From NCBI RefSeq assembly GCF_001547895.1, contig NZ_AP014627.1, forward strand, positions 6,574,001-6,638,000: 64,000 bases of DNA. Direction: 5' to 3'. The stretch comes from Pseudomonas sp. Os17. Lineage in GTDB: Bacteria > Pseudomonadota > Gammaproteobacteria > Pseudomonadales > Pseudomonadaceae. Below the pieces are notes generated by a model. It was not told where the DNA came from, did not search any database, and was given only the letters and a program-made list of their open reading frames with translations. Shown here in pieces: positions 16,461 through 27,331 of this stretch. Position 1 is the first letter of the stretch, and each line of letters opens with the position of its first letter. The position numbers were made by a program, and so were the translations under genes.

Positions 16461-19177
16461 GCGGCCTGGCGCTGCAGGCAAGCGGCATTGGCCATCGCTA
16501 CGGCTCACAGCAGGCCCTGATCGATATCAGCTTCAACCTGCCGGCGGGCACCCGCTGCGGCTTGATCGGGCCGGACGGCGCCGGCAAGTCAAGCCTTCTG
16601 GGCTTGATCGCCGGGGTCAAGAAGCTCCAGCAGGGCGAGCTTGAAGTGCTCGGCGGGGCCATTTCCCAGCGCCGCCACCGCCGCAGCCTTTATCCGCGCA
16701 TCGCCTTCATGCCCCAGGGCCTGGGGGGCAACCTGTACCCCGACCTGTCCATCAGCGAAAACATCCGTTTCTTCGCCACCCTGTTCGGCCTGCCCCGTGA
16801 CGAATGCGAACAGCGCATGCACAGCCTGCTGCTGGCCACCGACCTGCTGCGCTTTGCCGAGCGCCCGGCGGGCAAGCTGTCCGGCGGGATGAAACAGAAA
16901 CTCGGCCTGTGCTGCGCGTTGATCCACGAACCGGACCTGCTGATTCTCGACGAGCCCACCACCGGGGTTGACCCGTTGTCCCGGCGGCGCTTCTGGGAAC
17001 TGGTGGAAGATGTGCGCCAGCAGCGTCCGCAACTGACCCTGCTGGTGGCCACCGCCTACATGGAGGAAGCCGAGCAGTTCGAACACTGCCTGATGCTCGA
17101 CAAGGGCCGGATGATTGCCCAGGGCCTGAGCCAGGAACTGGCGAAAGTGACGGCCAGCGGCAAGCTGGATGACGCCTTCACCCACTTCCAGGGCGACACG
17201 GGCCACGACAATCAGCCGCTGGTCATTCCGCTCCGCTCCGGCGACAACCACGACATCGCCATCGAGGCCCACGAACTGACCCTGCGCTTTGGCGACTTCA
17301 CCGCGGTCAACAAAGTCAGCTTCGCCATCGGGCGCGGGGAGATATTCGGCTTCCTCGGCTCCAACGGCTGCGGCAAGACCACCACCATGAAGGTCCTCAC
17401 CGGACTGATGCCCGCCACCGAAGGCAGCGCCAAACTGCTGGGCAACCCGGTGGACGCCAAGGACCTGGCCACCCGCAAACGGGTCGGCTTCATGTCCCAG
17501 AGCTTTTCCCTGTACGGCGAGCTCAGCGTGCGCCAGAACCTGGACCTGCACGCCCGCCTGTTCGACTTGCCACCGGCGGAAAGCGGCCCGCGCATCGAGG
17601 AACTGATCCAGCGCTTCGATCTCGGGGCGATTGCCGAGCAACAGTCCGGCGCCCTTCCCCTGGGCCTGCGCCAGCGCCTGTCCCTGGCAGTGGCGGTGCT
17701 GCACCGGCCGGAAGTGCTGATCCTCGACGAGCCCACTTCCGGGGTCGACCCGGCCGCCCGTGATGACTTCTGGCGCCTGCTGATCGAGCTGTCCCGGGAA
17801 CAGGGCGTGACCATCTTCCTCTCCACTCACTTCATGAACGAAGCCCAGCGCTGCGACCGCATTTCGTTGATGCACGCCGGCAAGGTACTGGCCTGCGACA
17901 CGCCCGCGACGCTGCAACAGCAGTTTGCCGGCGACACCCTGGAAGCCGCCTTCGTCCGCTGCCTGGAAGACGCCCAAGGAGCCGCGGATGCAGCGCCAGC
18001 GCCGCCTCCGGCGGTTGCCTCGAGCCACGCCATCGCCCCTCCGCGCTCGGGCCTGAGCCTGGCCCGGCTGCTGGCGGTGGCCACCCGCGAAGGCAAGGAA
18101 CTGCTGCGGGACAAAGTACGCCTGGGCTTCGCCCTGCTGGGGGCGATCTTCATGATGGTGATCTTCGGCTACGGCATTTCCCTGGACGTGGAGAAGCTGG
18201 CCTTCGCCGTCTACGACCAGGACCAGACACCGCAAAGCCGCGCCTATCTGGAGGCTTTTCGCAGCTCACGCTACTTCGAGGAAAAACCGAGCATCCGCAG
18301 CGCCCCTGAACTGCACCGGCGCCTGCAGCGTTCGGAGATCAAGCTGGCCCTGGAAATCCCTCCCGGCTTTGGCCGCGATCTGTATGCCGGGCGCCAACCG
18401 ACAGTGGCCGCCTGGCTGGACGGCGGCATGCCGTTTCGCGCGGAAACCAGCCGCAACTATGTCGAGGCGGTCCACCAGGCCAACCTCGAACTGCTGGCTG
18501 AACACAGCAGCCCGGCACTGAACTCAAGACCTGCCGCCAAGCTGGAAACGCGCTTTCGCTACAACCAGGACGTGGTCAGCGTGAACGCCATCGGGCCCGG
18601 GGTCATGGCGCTGATCCTGGCGTTCATTCCGGCCATGCTCACCGCCCTGGGCATCGTGCGCGAGAAGGAACTGGGCTCGATCACCAACTTCTATGCCACG
18701 CCCCTGACCCGCCTGGAATTTCTCCTGGGCAAGCAGGCGCCCTACCTGGTGGTGAGCCTGATCAACCTGGGCTTGCTGGTGGCCATGAACCGCTGGCTGT
18801 TCGGCGTACCCTTCAAGGGCAGCGGCCTGACCCTGGCCCTGGGCGGGGTGCTCTACGTGCTGGCCACCACCAGCATGGGCCTGCTGATCTCGGCCTTCAC
18901 CCGCACCCAGATCGCGGCAATCCTCGGCACCATGATCATCACCAGCCTGCCGACCATCCAGTTCTCCGGCTTGATCGTGCCGCGCTCGTCCCTGGAAGGA
19001 GCGGCGGCGATCATGGGCCAGCTGTTCCCCGCCGGGCACTTCCTCGACATTGCCGTCGGCACCTTCACCAAGGCCCTGGACCTGCGTGAGCTCTGGCCTC
19101 AATGCCTGGCCCTGATCGGGTTCTTCCTTGGCTTCACCGGGCTCAGCCTGGTCATGTTGAAAAAGCAGGAGGTCTGA
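16457..19177 (+). CDS. Fused double-ATPase/ABC-2 permease exporter subunit (YbhF-YbhS / RbbA-like)
   Basis: 906 residues. ATPase 1 about 1-235 (Walker A GPDGAGKSS, signature LSGGMKQKLG, Walker B LLILDEPTTGVDP), ATPase 2 about 265-500 (Walker A GSNGCGKTT, degenerate signature LPLGLRQRLSLA, Walker B VLILDEPTSGVDP), and an ABC-2 membrane domain from about 540 with an N-terminal span, a large periplasmic domain and a cluster of spans at 710-905. The middle linker carries an Ala/Pro-rich stretch near 510-530. The second signature reads PLG instead of SGG, so the two sites may be unequal. Cotranslated with the HlyD gene upstream and the permease downstream (TGATG). Confidence 0.9.
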   Translation: MSGLALQASGIGHRYGSQQALIDISFNLPAGTRCGLIGPDGAGKSSLLGLIAGVKKLQQGELEVLGGAISQRRHRRSLYPRIAFMPQGLGGNLYPDLSISENIRFFATLFGLPRDECEQRMHSLLLATDLLRFAERPAGKLSGGMKQKLGLCCALIHEPDLLILDEPTTGVDPLSRRRFWELVEDVRQQRPQLTLLVATAYMEEAEQFEHCLMLDKGRMIAQGLSQELAKVTASGKLDDAFTHFQGDTGHDNQPLVIPLRSGDNHDIAIEAHELTLRFGDFTAVNKVSFAIGRGEIFGFLGSNGCGKTTTMKVLTGLMPATEGSAKLLGNPVDAKDLATRKRVGFMSQSFSLYGELSVRQNLDLHARLFDLPPAESGPRIEELIQRFDLGAIAEQQSGALPLGLRQRLSLAVAVLHRPEVLILDEPTSGVDPAARDDFWRLLIELSREQGVTIFLSTHFMNEAQRCDRISLMHAGKVLACDTPATLQQQFAGDTLEAAFVRCLEDAQGAADAAPAPPPAVASSHAIAPPRSGLSLARLLAVATREGKELLRDKVRLGFALLGAIFMMVIFGYGISLDVEKLAFAVYDQDQTPQSRAYLEAFRSSRYFEEKPSIRSAPELHRRLQRSEIKLALEIPPGFGRDLYAGRQPTVAAWLDGGMPFRAETSRNYVEAVHQANLELLAEHSSPALNSRPAAKLETRFRYNQDVVSVNAIGPGVMALILAFIPAMLTALGIVREKELGSITNFYATPLTRLEFLLGKQAPYLVVSLINLGLLVAMNRWLFGVPFKGSGLTLALGGVLYVLATTSMGLLISAFTRTQIAAILGTMIITSLPTIQFSGLIVPRSSLEGAAAIMGQLFPAGHFLDIAVGTFTKALDLRELWPQCLALIGFFLGFTGLSLVMLKKQEV

Positions 19178-20295
19178 TGAACCGGCTCGCCCATATCCTG
19201 CGCCTGGGTCTCAAGGAGCTCACCAGCCTGCGCCACGACAGCGTCCTGCTGCTGTTCTTGATGTATGCCTTCACCGTGGCCATCTACATGCCCGCCGCCG
19301 GCTCGGTGATCGGGGTGCACAATGCCAGCGTGGCGCTGGTGGACGAGGACCACAGCGCACTGTCGCGACAGCTGGCCGAAGCCCTGCAGCCACCGGAGTT
19401 CCAGGCCCCGGTGTCGCTGCCCTACAACCGACTGGACGAAGTGATGGACAGCGGCCAGTACACCTTCGTGATCAACATTCCCGCCAACTTCCAGAGTGAC
19501 CTGCTGGCCGGCCGCCAGCCGGCGGTGCAGGTCAACGTCGACGCCACCGCCATGAGCCAGGCGTTCATGGGCGCCGGCTACATCGGTCGGATCTTCCAGC
19601 GCGAGCTGCTCAGCTATGCCAATCAGGCGGATGCCGCAAGCAAGGCCCCGGCCCTGCTGACCACCCGCGCCCTGTTCAACACCAATCTGGAAGGCGGCTG
19701 GTTCCTGGCGGTGATCCAGATCGTCAACAACATCACCATCCTGGCCATCGTGCTCACCGGCACCGCGCTGCTGCGCGAACGCGAGCACGGCACCCTCGAT
19801 CATCTGCTGGTGCTGCCGCTGACGGCGCTGGAAATCATGCTGGCGAAGGTCTGGAGCAACATGCTGGTGGTGGTGCTGTGCACCTGGATATCGCTGGAGG
19901 TGATCGTCAAGGGCGTGCTGGGGGTGCCTCTGGCGGGCTCGATGGCGCTGTTCCTGATGGTCACGGCGCTGTATCTGTTCGCCAGCACCGCTTTGGGCAT
20001 CTTCCTCGCCACCCTGGCCCGTTCGACCCCGCAATTCGGCCTGCTGGCGATCCCGGTGATCATCCCGATGCTGCTGCTGTCCGGCGGCAGCACACCGCTG
20101 GACAGCATGCCGCAGTGGCTGCAGTGGGTGATGCAGGGCTCGCCATCCACGCACTTCGTCAGCCTCAGCGCGGCGATCCTGTTTCGTGATGCGGGCGTCA
20201 GTGTGGTCTGGCCCGACCTGCTGGCCCTGGCGACAATCGGGCTGGTGTTCTTCGCCATCGCCCTGGCGCGCTTTCGCAAGAGCCTGGCCTCGTGA
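19177..20295 (+). CDS. ABC-2 type permease (YbhR-like)
   Basis: 372-residue inner-membrane subunit: N-terminal span near residues 20-40 (LLFLMYAFTVAIYMPAAGS), a large periplasmic domain, then five spans from about 195 to 370, as in ABC-2 exporters. It should pair with the membrane half of the fused protein upstream. Start ATG overlaps the preceding stop by one base, preceded by GCAGGAGG inside the upstream gene. Confidence 0.9.
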   Translation: MNRLAHILRLGLKELTSLRHDSVLLLFLMYAFTVAIYMPAAGSVIGVHNASVALVDEDHSALSRQLAEALQPPEFQAPVSLPYNRLDEVMDSGQYTFVINIPANFQSDLLAGRQPAVQVNVDATAMSQAFMGAGYIGRIFQRELLSYANQADAASKAPALLTTRALFNTNLEGGWFLAVIQIVNNITILAIVLTGTALLREREHGTLDHLLVLPLTALEIMLAKVWSNMLVVVLCTWISLEVIVKGVLGVPLAGSMALFLMVTALYLFASTALGIFLATLARSTPQFGLLAIPVIIPMLLLSGGSTPLDSMPQWLQWVMQGSPSTHFVSLSAAILFRDAGVSVVWPDLLALATIGLVFFAIALARFRKSLAS

Positions 20296-20305
20296 GCCAC
20301 GCCTT

Positions 20306-20385
20306 GTAGGAGCCGGCTGGCCGGCGAAGGGACCTCAGCCCTGCATCGCCCTCTCGGGCGTCTTCGCTGGCCAGCCAGCTCCTAC
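20306..20385. repeat. REP inverted pair
   Basis: Two 24-nt arms (20306-20329 and 20362-20385) that are inverted copies with 2 mismatches; each arm carries its own internal palindrome (GCCGGCTGGCCGGC versus GCTGGCCAGCCAGC), and the mismatches keep the internal pairing. It lies between convergent genes and may double as a transcript stabiliser or stop. Confidence 0.8.
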
Positions 20386-20396
20386 GGCGGGCAGGG

Positions 20397-20804
20397 TTAC
20401 TGGATGATCAGGTTGTTGAACAACAGGTCTTCCACTACCGGTTTGCCGGTTTCGTCGCTCATCACTTGCTGCACCTGCTTGAGGGCTTCCTGGCGCAGCT
20501 TTTCCTTGGCCTCGACGTTGTTCATGGTCTCGGTGGTCTGCTGGGCAAACAGCGCCACCAGCTGATTGCGAATCAGCGGCTCATTGGCCTTGACCGCCTG
20601 GGCCGAGGCATCGCCGGTCACTCGCAGGGCCACGTCAGCCTTGTAGACCTTGAGCTTCGGGCCGCCATCCAGGCCGTAGTTGCCGACAAAGGGCGGGCTC
20701 AGGCTGATGTAGCTGACTTTCGGTGCTTCACCTTCTTTGGCCTCTTCGGCCATCGCTGCCATCGGCAGAGAGAGGGCCAGCAGCAACATGATCCACGCTT
20801 TCAC
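20397..20804 (-). CDS. FliL-like periplasmic/membrane protein
   Basis: 135-residue FliL-domain protein: signal-type N-terminus (MLLLALSLPMAAMAEE, cleavage near residue 19), followed by the FliL core VKANEPLIRNQLVALFAQQTTE and C-terminal VEDLLFNNLIIQ. True FliL sits in flagellar operons; this copy is outside one and has a cleavable-looking signal instead of the usual anchor, so it is a FliL paralogue of unknown role. Confidence 0.82.
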   Translation of the reverse strand: MKAWIMLLLALSLPMAAMAEEAKEGEAPKVSYISLSPPFVGNYGLDGGPKLKVYKADVALRVTGDASAQAVKANEPLIRNQLVALFAQQTTETMNNVEAKEKLRQEALKQVQQVMSDETGKPVVEDLLFNNLIIQ

Positions 20805-20962
20805 AATTCGCTCCTTAATCCGGTTTGCGGCCTAGCATAAAGGCCCGCCCGCCTGAGCCCAAGCACAAGCTTATGGCTGCCCATCAGGGCCGGGCATGCT
20901 CGTTGACCGCCTGATTCACGCTCCTACACTTATCGGCCACCAACCCCAAAGGAATAGCCCTG

Positions 20963-21940
20963 ATGAAAGCCGTGCTGTGCAAAGCCTTCGGCCCCGCCGA
21001 AACGCTGGTGCTGGAAGAGGTCGCAAGTCCCGTGCCGAAGAAGAACGAGATCCTCCTGGACGTGCATGCCGCTGGGGTGAATTTTCCGGACACCCTGATC
21101 ATCGAGGGCAAATACCAGTTCAAGCCCCCCTTCCCCTTCTCCCCGGGTGGCGAGGCGGCCGGGGTCGTCAGCGCGGTGGGCGAGAAGATCAGCCATCTCA
21201 AGGTCGGTGACCGGGTCATGGCCCTGACCGGCTGGGGCAGCTTTGCCGAACAGGTGGCGGTGCCGGGCTACAACGTGCTGCCGATTCCCGCCGCCATGGA
21301 CTTCAACACCGCCGCCGCGTTCAGCATGACCTACGGCACCTCGATGCATGCCCTCAAGCAGCGCGGCAACCTGCAGCCCGGTGAAACCCTGCTGGTGCTC
21401 GGCGCCTCGGGCGGAGTCGGACTGGCGGCGGTGGAAATCGGCAAGGCCATGGGCGCCCGGGTGATCGCTGCCGCCAGCAGCGCGCAAAAGCTCGCCGTGG
21501 CCAAGGCCGCCGGTGCCGATGAGCTGATCAACTACAGCGAAAGCAGCCTGAAGGACGAGATCAAGCGCCTGACCGATGGCAACGGCGCCGACGTGATCTA
21601 CGACCCGGTGGGCGGCGACCTGTTCGATCAGGCCGTTCGTTCCATCGCCTGGAACGGTCGCCTGCTGGTGGTGGGCTTTGCCAGCGGACGCATTCCCGAA
21701 TTGCCGGTGAACCTGGCGCTGCTCAAGGGCGCGGCGGTGGTGGGCGTGTTCTGGGGCTCCTTCGCTCAGCGCCAGCCTCAGGACAACGCGGCGAACTTCC
21801 AGCAGTTGTTCGGCTGGTTCGCCGAAGGCAAGCTCAAGCCGCTGGTGTCCCAGGTCTATCCTCTGACGGCAGCCGCCCGGGCCATCGATGATCTGGGGCA
21901 GCGCAAGGCAGTGGGCAAAGTGGTGGTGCAGGTCCGCTGA
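20963..21940 (+). CDS. NAD(P)H:quinone oxidoreductase, zinc-independent MDR family
   Basis: 325-residue medium-chain reductase. Seen: N-terminal GroES-like part with VHAAGVNFPDTLIIEGKYQ (the N-F-P-D form of quinone reductases, not the zinc-ligand Cys), PFPFSPGGEAAGVV, and the NADP fold LVLGASGGVGLAAVEIGKAMG near residue 143-162. No zinc-binding cysteine cluster is present. Reduces quinones or enoyl-type substrates; exact substrate not predictable. Convergent with chaC, 12 bp apart. Confidence 0.9.
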   Translation: MKAVLCKAFGPAETLVLEEVASPVPKKNEILLDVHAAGVNFPDTLIIEGKYQFKPPFPFSPGGEAAGVVSAVGEKISHLKVGDRVMALTGWGSFAEQVAVPGYNVLPIPAAMDFNTAAAFSMTYGTSMHALKQRGNLQPGETLLVLGASGGVGLAAVEIGKAMGARVIAAASSAQKLAVAKAAGADELINYSESSLKDEIKRLTDGNGADVIYDPVGGDLFDQAVRSIAWNGRLLVVGFASGRIPELPVNLALLKGAAVVGVFWGSFAQRQPQDNAANFQQLFGWFAEGKLKPLVSQVYPLTAAARAIDDLGQRKAVGKVVVQVR

Positions 21941-21952
21941 GGCCGGCTTTCG

Positions 21953-22603
21953 TCAATGGGCCGCAACGCTCTTGCAGCGCTTGAGCCGTGCCTCCAGATT
22001 GCGATCCGGCATGGCGTGGCTGCGCAGGGCCTGGACCGTTTGCTCGACATAATCGCGGGTGGTGCCATAACGCCCGCAAGCGCTCTCGAACACCTGGCTC
22101 AGCACATGATCCGGCAGGTTGCCGGCATAGCTGGGCAGGTGCCGCTCCAGCACGAATCCCAGGGCCTGGACCTGGCTGCCATCCTCAAGACGGCAGTTGA
22201 GCCAGTGCGGACGGTAAGAGGGATAAGGCATTTCACGTTGCCACAGGGCATACAGCGAGGCGTCCAGATGCTCCTCCGGCAGGCGGTAGGCGAAGCCGCT
22301 GCAGGAGCCGCCACGATCCAGGCCGAACACCAAGCCCGGCATTTCCGGCGTGCCGCGATGCTCGTGTGACCATAGATACAGACCGCGATGATAGCCGTGC
22401 ACCCGTCCGCGCATGCGCTCGACCGCCGAACACTCCGGGCGCCAGATCAATGAACCGTAGGCGAACAGCCAGACCGGACCACCCTTGTGCCGGGCCATGG
22501 TGGATTGCATGGAGCTGCGAAGTTGTTCGTGGGTCAGCTGCGGCCCCAGATCGAGCCGCGGAGGGTAAGCCAGATTCAGATAACTGGATTCAAGGGCTGT
22601 CAT
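21953..22603 (-). CDS. chaC: Gamma-glutamylcyclotransferase (ChaC family)
   Basis: 216 residues. The ChaC signature VWLFAYGSLIWRP (about residues 44-56) and the RPECSAVERMRGRVHGYHR continuation are clear; E117-type catalytic region follows in the cyclotransferase fold. ChaC enzymes cleave glutathione to 5-oxoproline and Cys-Gly. The first 40 residues are variable, and a start at an internal ATG near residue 32 or 36 is possible. Confidence 0.87.
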   Translation of the reverse strand: MTALESSYLNLAYPPRLDLGPQLTHEQLRSSMQSTMARHKGGPVWLFAYGSLIWRPECSAVERMRGRVHGYHRGLYLWSHEHRGTPEMPGLVFGLDRGGSCSGFAYRLPEEHLDASLYALWQREMPYPSYRPHWLNCRLEDGSQVQALGFVLERHLPSYAGNLPDHVLSQVFESACGRYGTTRDYVEQTVQALRSHAMPDRNLEARLKRCKSVAAH

Positions 22604-22815
22604 GGCGAATAGCGTTCGGCTCCCCGCGTAAAAGAAGTTACTTAATAGAACGCCTGGCAGTAACTACAAGACACAAAAGTTTCAAGGCAAGTTAAGTGCC
22701 ATTAGAGCGGCACTCAAGTTGAAGGCTTATATATAACCTACCGGCATTTATTTAATTAGATAAATACCGATGGGCTATATACAGAGTTATAAAGAACAGC
22801 CCCGATCAGATGCCG
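22604..22815. other. AT-rich intergenic stretch with small palindromes
   Basis: 212 bp with markedly lower GC than its surroundings. Contains GTGCC...GGCAC near 22697-22714 and an AT-rich palindrome CGGCATTTAT...ATAAATACCG (about 22742-22770). It must carry the chaC promoter on the minus strand and the downstream end of the reductase-ubiD unit. No coding frame or RNA gene recognised. Confidence 0.4.
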
Positions 22816-23784
22816 TCAGGGGCGCGGAGCGTAGGCGAACACGTCGGCCCGCATCTGATGGGCGTCCATCCCGGCATTCACCAGTGCGTCCAGGGTGGCG
22901 TAGATCATGGCCGGCGAGCCGCTGGCATAAACATGCACCGAGGACAGGTCGGTGATGTCCTCGCACACCGCCTCGTGCAGCATGCCGCAGCGTCCCTCCC
23001 AGCCGCACAGGTCGCTGACCACCTTGTGCAGGTACAGGTTGGGCAACTGCTGCCATTCATCCCAGTGTTCCAGCTGGTAGAAGTCTTCCGGCCGGCGCAC
23101 GCCCCAATACAGATGCACCGGGTGCTTGAAGCCCTTGGCCCGGCAGTGCTCGATCAGGCTGTGCATCTGCGCCATGCCGGTCCCGGCGGCGATCAGCACC
23201 AGCGGACCGTCCGGCAGCTCGGCCAGGTGGGTATCGCCGAACGGCATCTCGATCCGCGCCATGCGCTCGCGTTGCAACTGCTGCATCAGGCTTTGCGCAC
23301 TGTTTTCGCGCACCAGTACGTGCAACTCCAGATCCCGCCCGCAATGGGGCGCCGAAGCCAGGGAGAACGCCGACTTCTCGCCGTTATCGCGCTCCAGCAT
23401 CAGGTACTGGCCCGCGTGATAGCGCGGTGGCTTGCCGGCCGGCGCTCGCAGCCTGACCCGCCAGACATCGCCGCCGACTTCCAGGCATTCAGTGAGCTGA
23501 CACGACAGGCTGCGCACCGGCAACTCTCCCAGCGCAAGGACGCCATCCCACAGCACGATGCAGTCTTCCAGCGGCTCTGCAATGCAAGTGTAGAACTCGC
23601 CGTGATCACGCACATCGCCGGCTTGCTGCACGCTGCCCTCCACCAGCAGCGCGGCACACACATGACAGTTGCCATTGCGACAGCTTTGCGGGCATTCATA
23701 GCCCAGGCGCCGCGCCGCATCGAGAATCCGCTCGCCGGGCAGCGTCTCAAGCACTGCTCCGGAGGGCTGCAAGGTTACACGCAT
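22816..23784 (-). CDS. 2Fe-2S/flavin oxidoreductase (CDP-6-deoxy-delta-3,4-glucoseen reductase-like)
   Basis: 322 residues: N-terminal plant-type ferredoxin domain with cysteines in YECPQSCRNGNCHVC (C-x4-C-x2-C) and a fourth in YTCIAEP, followed by an FNR-type FAD domain (YHAGQYLMLE) and NAD domain (LVLIAAGTGMAQM). Electron-transfer reductase acting from NAD(P)H via FAD to the iron-sulfur centre. Directly downstream of ubiD with a TGATG overlap; start is the ATG at 23782-23784 (a TTG just upstream overlaps ubiD). Partner unknown, but the fixed ubiD linkage suggests a link to quinone metabolism or to flavin reduction. Confidence 0.88.
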   Translation of the reverse strand: MRVTLQPSGAVLETLPGERILDAARRLGYECPQSCRNGNCHVCAALLVEGSVQQAGDVRDHGEFYTCIAEPLEDCIVLWDGVLALGELPVRSLSCQLTECLEVGGDVWRVRLRAPAGKPPRYHAGQYLMLERDNGEKSAFSLASAPHCGRDLELHVLVRENSAQSLMQQLQRERMARIEMPFGDTHLAELPDGPLVLIAAGTGMAQMHSLIEHCRAKGFKHPVHLYWGVRRPEDFYQLEHWDEWQQLPNLYLHKVVSDLCGWEGRCGMLHEAVCEDITDLSSVHVYASGSPAMIYATLDALVNAGMDAHQMRADVFAYAPRP

Positions 23785-25250
23785 CAATCTATTCCTAACT
23801 GATTCCAGATGGCATCGATCCGGCGGGTGACCGCCTCATCCTTGACAATGACCCGGCCCCACTCTCGGGTGGTTTCTCCGGGCCACTTGTGAGTGGCGTC
23901 GAGCCCCATCTTCGAACCCAGGCCGGACACCGGCGAGGCGAAGTCGAGGTAGTCGATCGGGGTGTTGTCGATCATGACCGTGTCGCGCTTGGGGTCCATG
24001 CGCGTGGTGATGGCCCAGATCACGTCGTTCCAGTCCCGGGCATTGATATCGTCGTCGGTGACGATAACGAACTTGGTGTACATGAACTGTCGCAAAAACG
24101 ACCAGACACCCAGCATCACGCGCTTGGCGTGGCCCGGGTACTGCTTCTTCATGGTCACCACCGCCATGCGGTAGGAGCAGCCTTCGGGCGGCAGGTAGAA
24201 GTCGGTGATCTCCGGGAACTGCTTCTGCAGGATCGGCACAAACACTTCGTTCAACGCCACGCCAAGGATCGCCGGCTCATCCGGTGGTCGGCCGGTGTAG
24301 GTGCTGTGGTAGATCGGCTTGGTGCGATGGGTGATGCGCTCCACGGTGAACACCGGGAAGCTGTCGACCTCGTTGTAATAACCCGTGTGGTCGCCATAGG
24401 GACCTTCATCGGCCATCTCGCCGGGATGGATCACCCCCTCAAGAATGATTTCGGCAGTGGCCGGCACTTGCAGGTCGTTGCCGCGGCACTTCACCAGCTC
24501 GGTGCGGTTGCCCCGCAGCAGGCCGGCGAAGGCGTATTCGGAGAGGCTGTCCGGCACCGGGGTCACCGCGCCGAGAATGGTTGCCGGATCCGCGCCCAGG
24601 GCCACGGACACCGGGAACGGCTTGCCCGGGTGCTTCTCGCACCATTCGCGGTAATCCAGCGCGCCGCCACGGTGGCTCAACCAGCGCATGATCACCTTGT
24701 TGCGGCCGATCACCTGCTGACGATAGATGCCCAGGTTCTGTCGGTCCTTGTTCGGCCCCTTGGTCACCGTCAGGCCCCAAGTGATCAGCGGCCCGACGTC
24801 GCCGGGCCAGCAGGTCTGCACCGGCAGCATGCCCAGGTCGACGTCGTCGCCCTCGATCACCACTTCCTGGCACACCGCGTCCTTGACCACCTTGGGCGCC
24901 ATGGAAATGATCTTGCGGAAGATCGGCAGCTTGGACCAGGCGTCCTTGAGCCCCTTGGGCGGTTCGGGCTCCTTGAGGAAGGCCAGCAGCTTGCCGATTT
25001 CCCGCAGTTCGCTGACGGCTTCGGCGCCCATCCCCAGGGCCACGCGCTCGGGGGTGCCGAACAGGTTGCCGAGCACGGGAATGTCATAACCGGTGGGGTT
25101 TTCAAACAGCAGGGCCGGGCCTTTGGCACGCAAGGTGCGATCGCAGACCTCGGTCATTTCCAGCACAGGGGACACCGGGACCTGGATGCGCTTGAGTTCC
25201 GAGCGCTGTTCCAGGCCGCTGATAAAGTCGCGCAAGTCGCGATACTGCAT
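23784..25250 (-). CDS. ubiD: 3-octaprenyl-4-hydroxybenzoate carboxy-lyase
   Basis: 488-residue prenylated-FMN-dependent decarboxylase of ubiquinone synthesis. Family marks: [14 protein letters not shown] start, [39 protein letters not shown] and the [24 protein letters not shown] region. Start at 25248-25250; the 29-codon upstream extension is basic and not conserved in type. It needs UbiX-made prenyl-FMN; ubiX is not in the window. Cotranslated with the reductase. Confidence 0.95.
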   Translation of the reverse strand: MQYRDLRDFISGLEQRSELKRIQVPVSPVLEMTEVCDRTLRAKGPALLFENPTGYDIPVLGNLFGTPERVALGMGAEAVSELREIGKLLAFLKEPEPPKGLKDAWSKLPIFRKIISMAPKVVKDAVCQEVVIEGDDVDLGMLPVQTCWPGDVGPLITWGLTVTKGPNKDRQNLGIYRQQVIGRNKVIMRWLSHRGGALDYREWCEKHPGKPFPVSVALGADPATILGAVTPVPDSLSEYAFAGLLRGNRTELVKCRGNDLQVPATAEIILEGVIHPGEMADEGPYGDHTGYYNEVDSFPVFTVERITHRTKPIYHSTYTGRPPDEPAILGVALNEVFVPILQKQFPEITDFYLPPEGCSYRMAVVTMKKQYPGHAKRVMLGVWSFLRQFMYTKFVIVTDDDINARDWNDVIWAITTRMDPKRDTVMIDNTPIDYLDFASPVSGLGSKMGLDATHKWPGETTREWGRVIVKDEAVTRRIDAIWNQLGID

Positions 25251-25334
25251 GCGTGAGCCTCGTTTTCGCCGTGGCATTCGGGGCAGGCAGTTTAGCGCCG
25301 AACCCACAGGTTCAGAATAGAGAATGTCAGATAG

Positions 25335-25360
25335 CAAAAAGCCGGGTTTCCCCGGCTCTT
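25335..25360 (-). terminator. Rho-independent terminator after rho
   Basis: On the minus strand the stem GCCGGG / CCCGGC (extended by GAG...CTTTTT) with a GAAA loop, followed by a T-run, 15 bp past the rho stop. Confidence 0.85.
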
Positions 25361-25375
25361 GCTGGCCTGATCGAT

Positions 25376-26635
<1,260 letters not shown>

Positions 26636-26790
26636 ATAGGAATGACGTAATCATTTATAGAGGGGGGAAATTAAGCTTTTGGCTTAATGAGGCCGCGCCG
26701 CAGAGAAGGCGACAGGATCGCGTACTTATTCGAAAAGGAGAGCGTCGGCGACAGCTTGCAGGGGGCACTGGAGAAACCAGTGCGGGGCCG
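26636..26790 (-). promoter_or_regulatory. rho: rho leader with two hairpins
   Basis: Untranslated stretch upstream of rho containing a perfect ATTAAGC-TTTTG-GCTTAAT hairpin (about 26671-26689) and a 7-bp GCACTGG-AGAAA-CCAGTGC hairpin (26765-26783); a TACATT-like -10 box sits just beyond. Rho leaders are sites of autogenous attenuation in E. coli; the same role here is inferred. Confidence 0.5.
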
Positions 26791-26833
26791 AATGTAACAC
26801 CTGAGTTTCGGAGCGTCTAGCCCTCAATTACGA

Positions 26834-26860
26834 AAAAGCCCCGCATTTTGCGGGGCTTTT
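26834..26860 (-). terminator. Rho-independent terminator after trxA
   Basis: Stem AAAAGCCCCGCA / TGCGGGGCTTTT with a short loop, T-rich on either strand, 22 bp past the trxA stop and upstream of rho. Confidence 0.9.
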
Positions 26861-26881
26861 CCAGGGCACTGAAATCGACGC

Positions 26882-27211
26882 TTAGATGTTGGCGTCGAGG
26901 AAAGCGGCCAATTGCGACTTGGACAGTGCGCCGACCTTGGTGGCCTCGACGTTGCCGTTCTTGAACAGCATCAGAGTCGGGATACCACGCACGCCGTGCT
27001 TGGCCGGGGTTTCCGAGTTTTCGTCGATGTTCAGCTTGGCAACGGTCAGTTTGCCTTTGTAGGTTTCAGCAATTTCGTCCAGAACCGGAGCGATCATCTT
27101 GCATGGGCCGCACCACTCAGCCCAGTAGTCGACCAGTACAGCGCCTTCGGCTTTGAGTACGTCGGTCTCGAAGCTGGCGTCGCTGACGTGTTTGATAAGA
27201 TCGCTGCTCAT
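26882..27211 (-). CDS. trxA: Thioredoxin 1
   Basis: 109-residue thioredoxin with the WCGPC active site (C34, C37), the buried D27-type aspartate in VLVDYWAEW and the cis-proline loop RGIPTL. Cytosolic disulfide reductant. Start ATG at 27209-27211 with GGAG upstream; the 29-codon extension is not part of the fold. Own terminator downstream. Confidence 0.97.
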   Translation of the reverse strand: MSSDLIKHVSDASFETDVLKAEGAVLVDYWAEWCGPCKMIAPVLDEIAETYKGKLTVAKLNIDENSETPAKHGVRGIPTLMLFKNGNVEATKVGALSKSQLAAFLDANI

Positions 27212-27331
27212 GGAATTCTCCAGGTTGTAAGCAAAAAAACGTGGCCCATCATATCTGCCCTTCCCGCGTTCAGGAAGCCGGAGATGATTGACTCTCACTA
27301 TGGTCCCCCATGAGTTTGGGTATAGCTCAGC

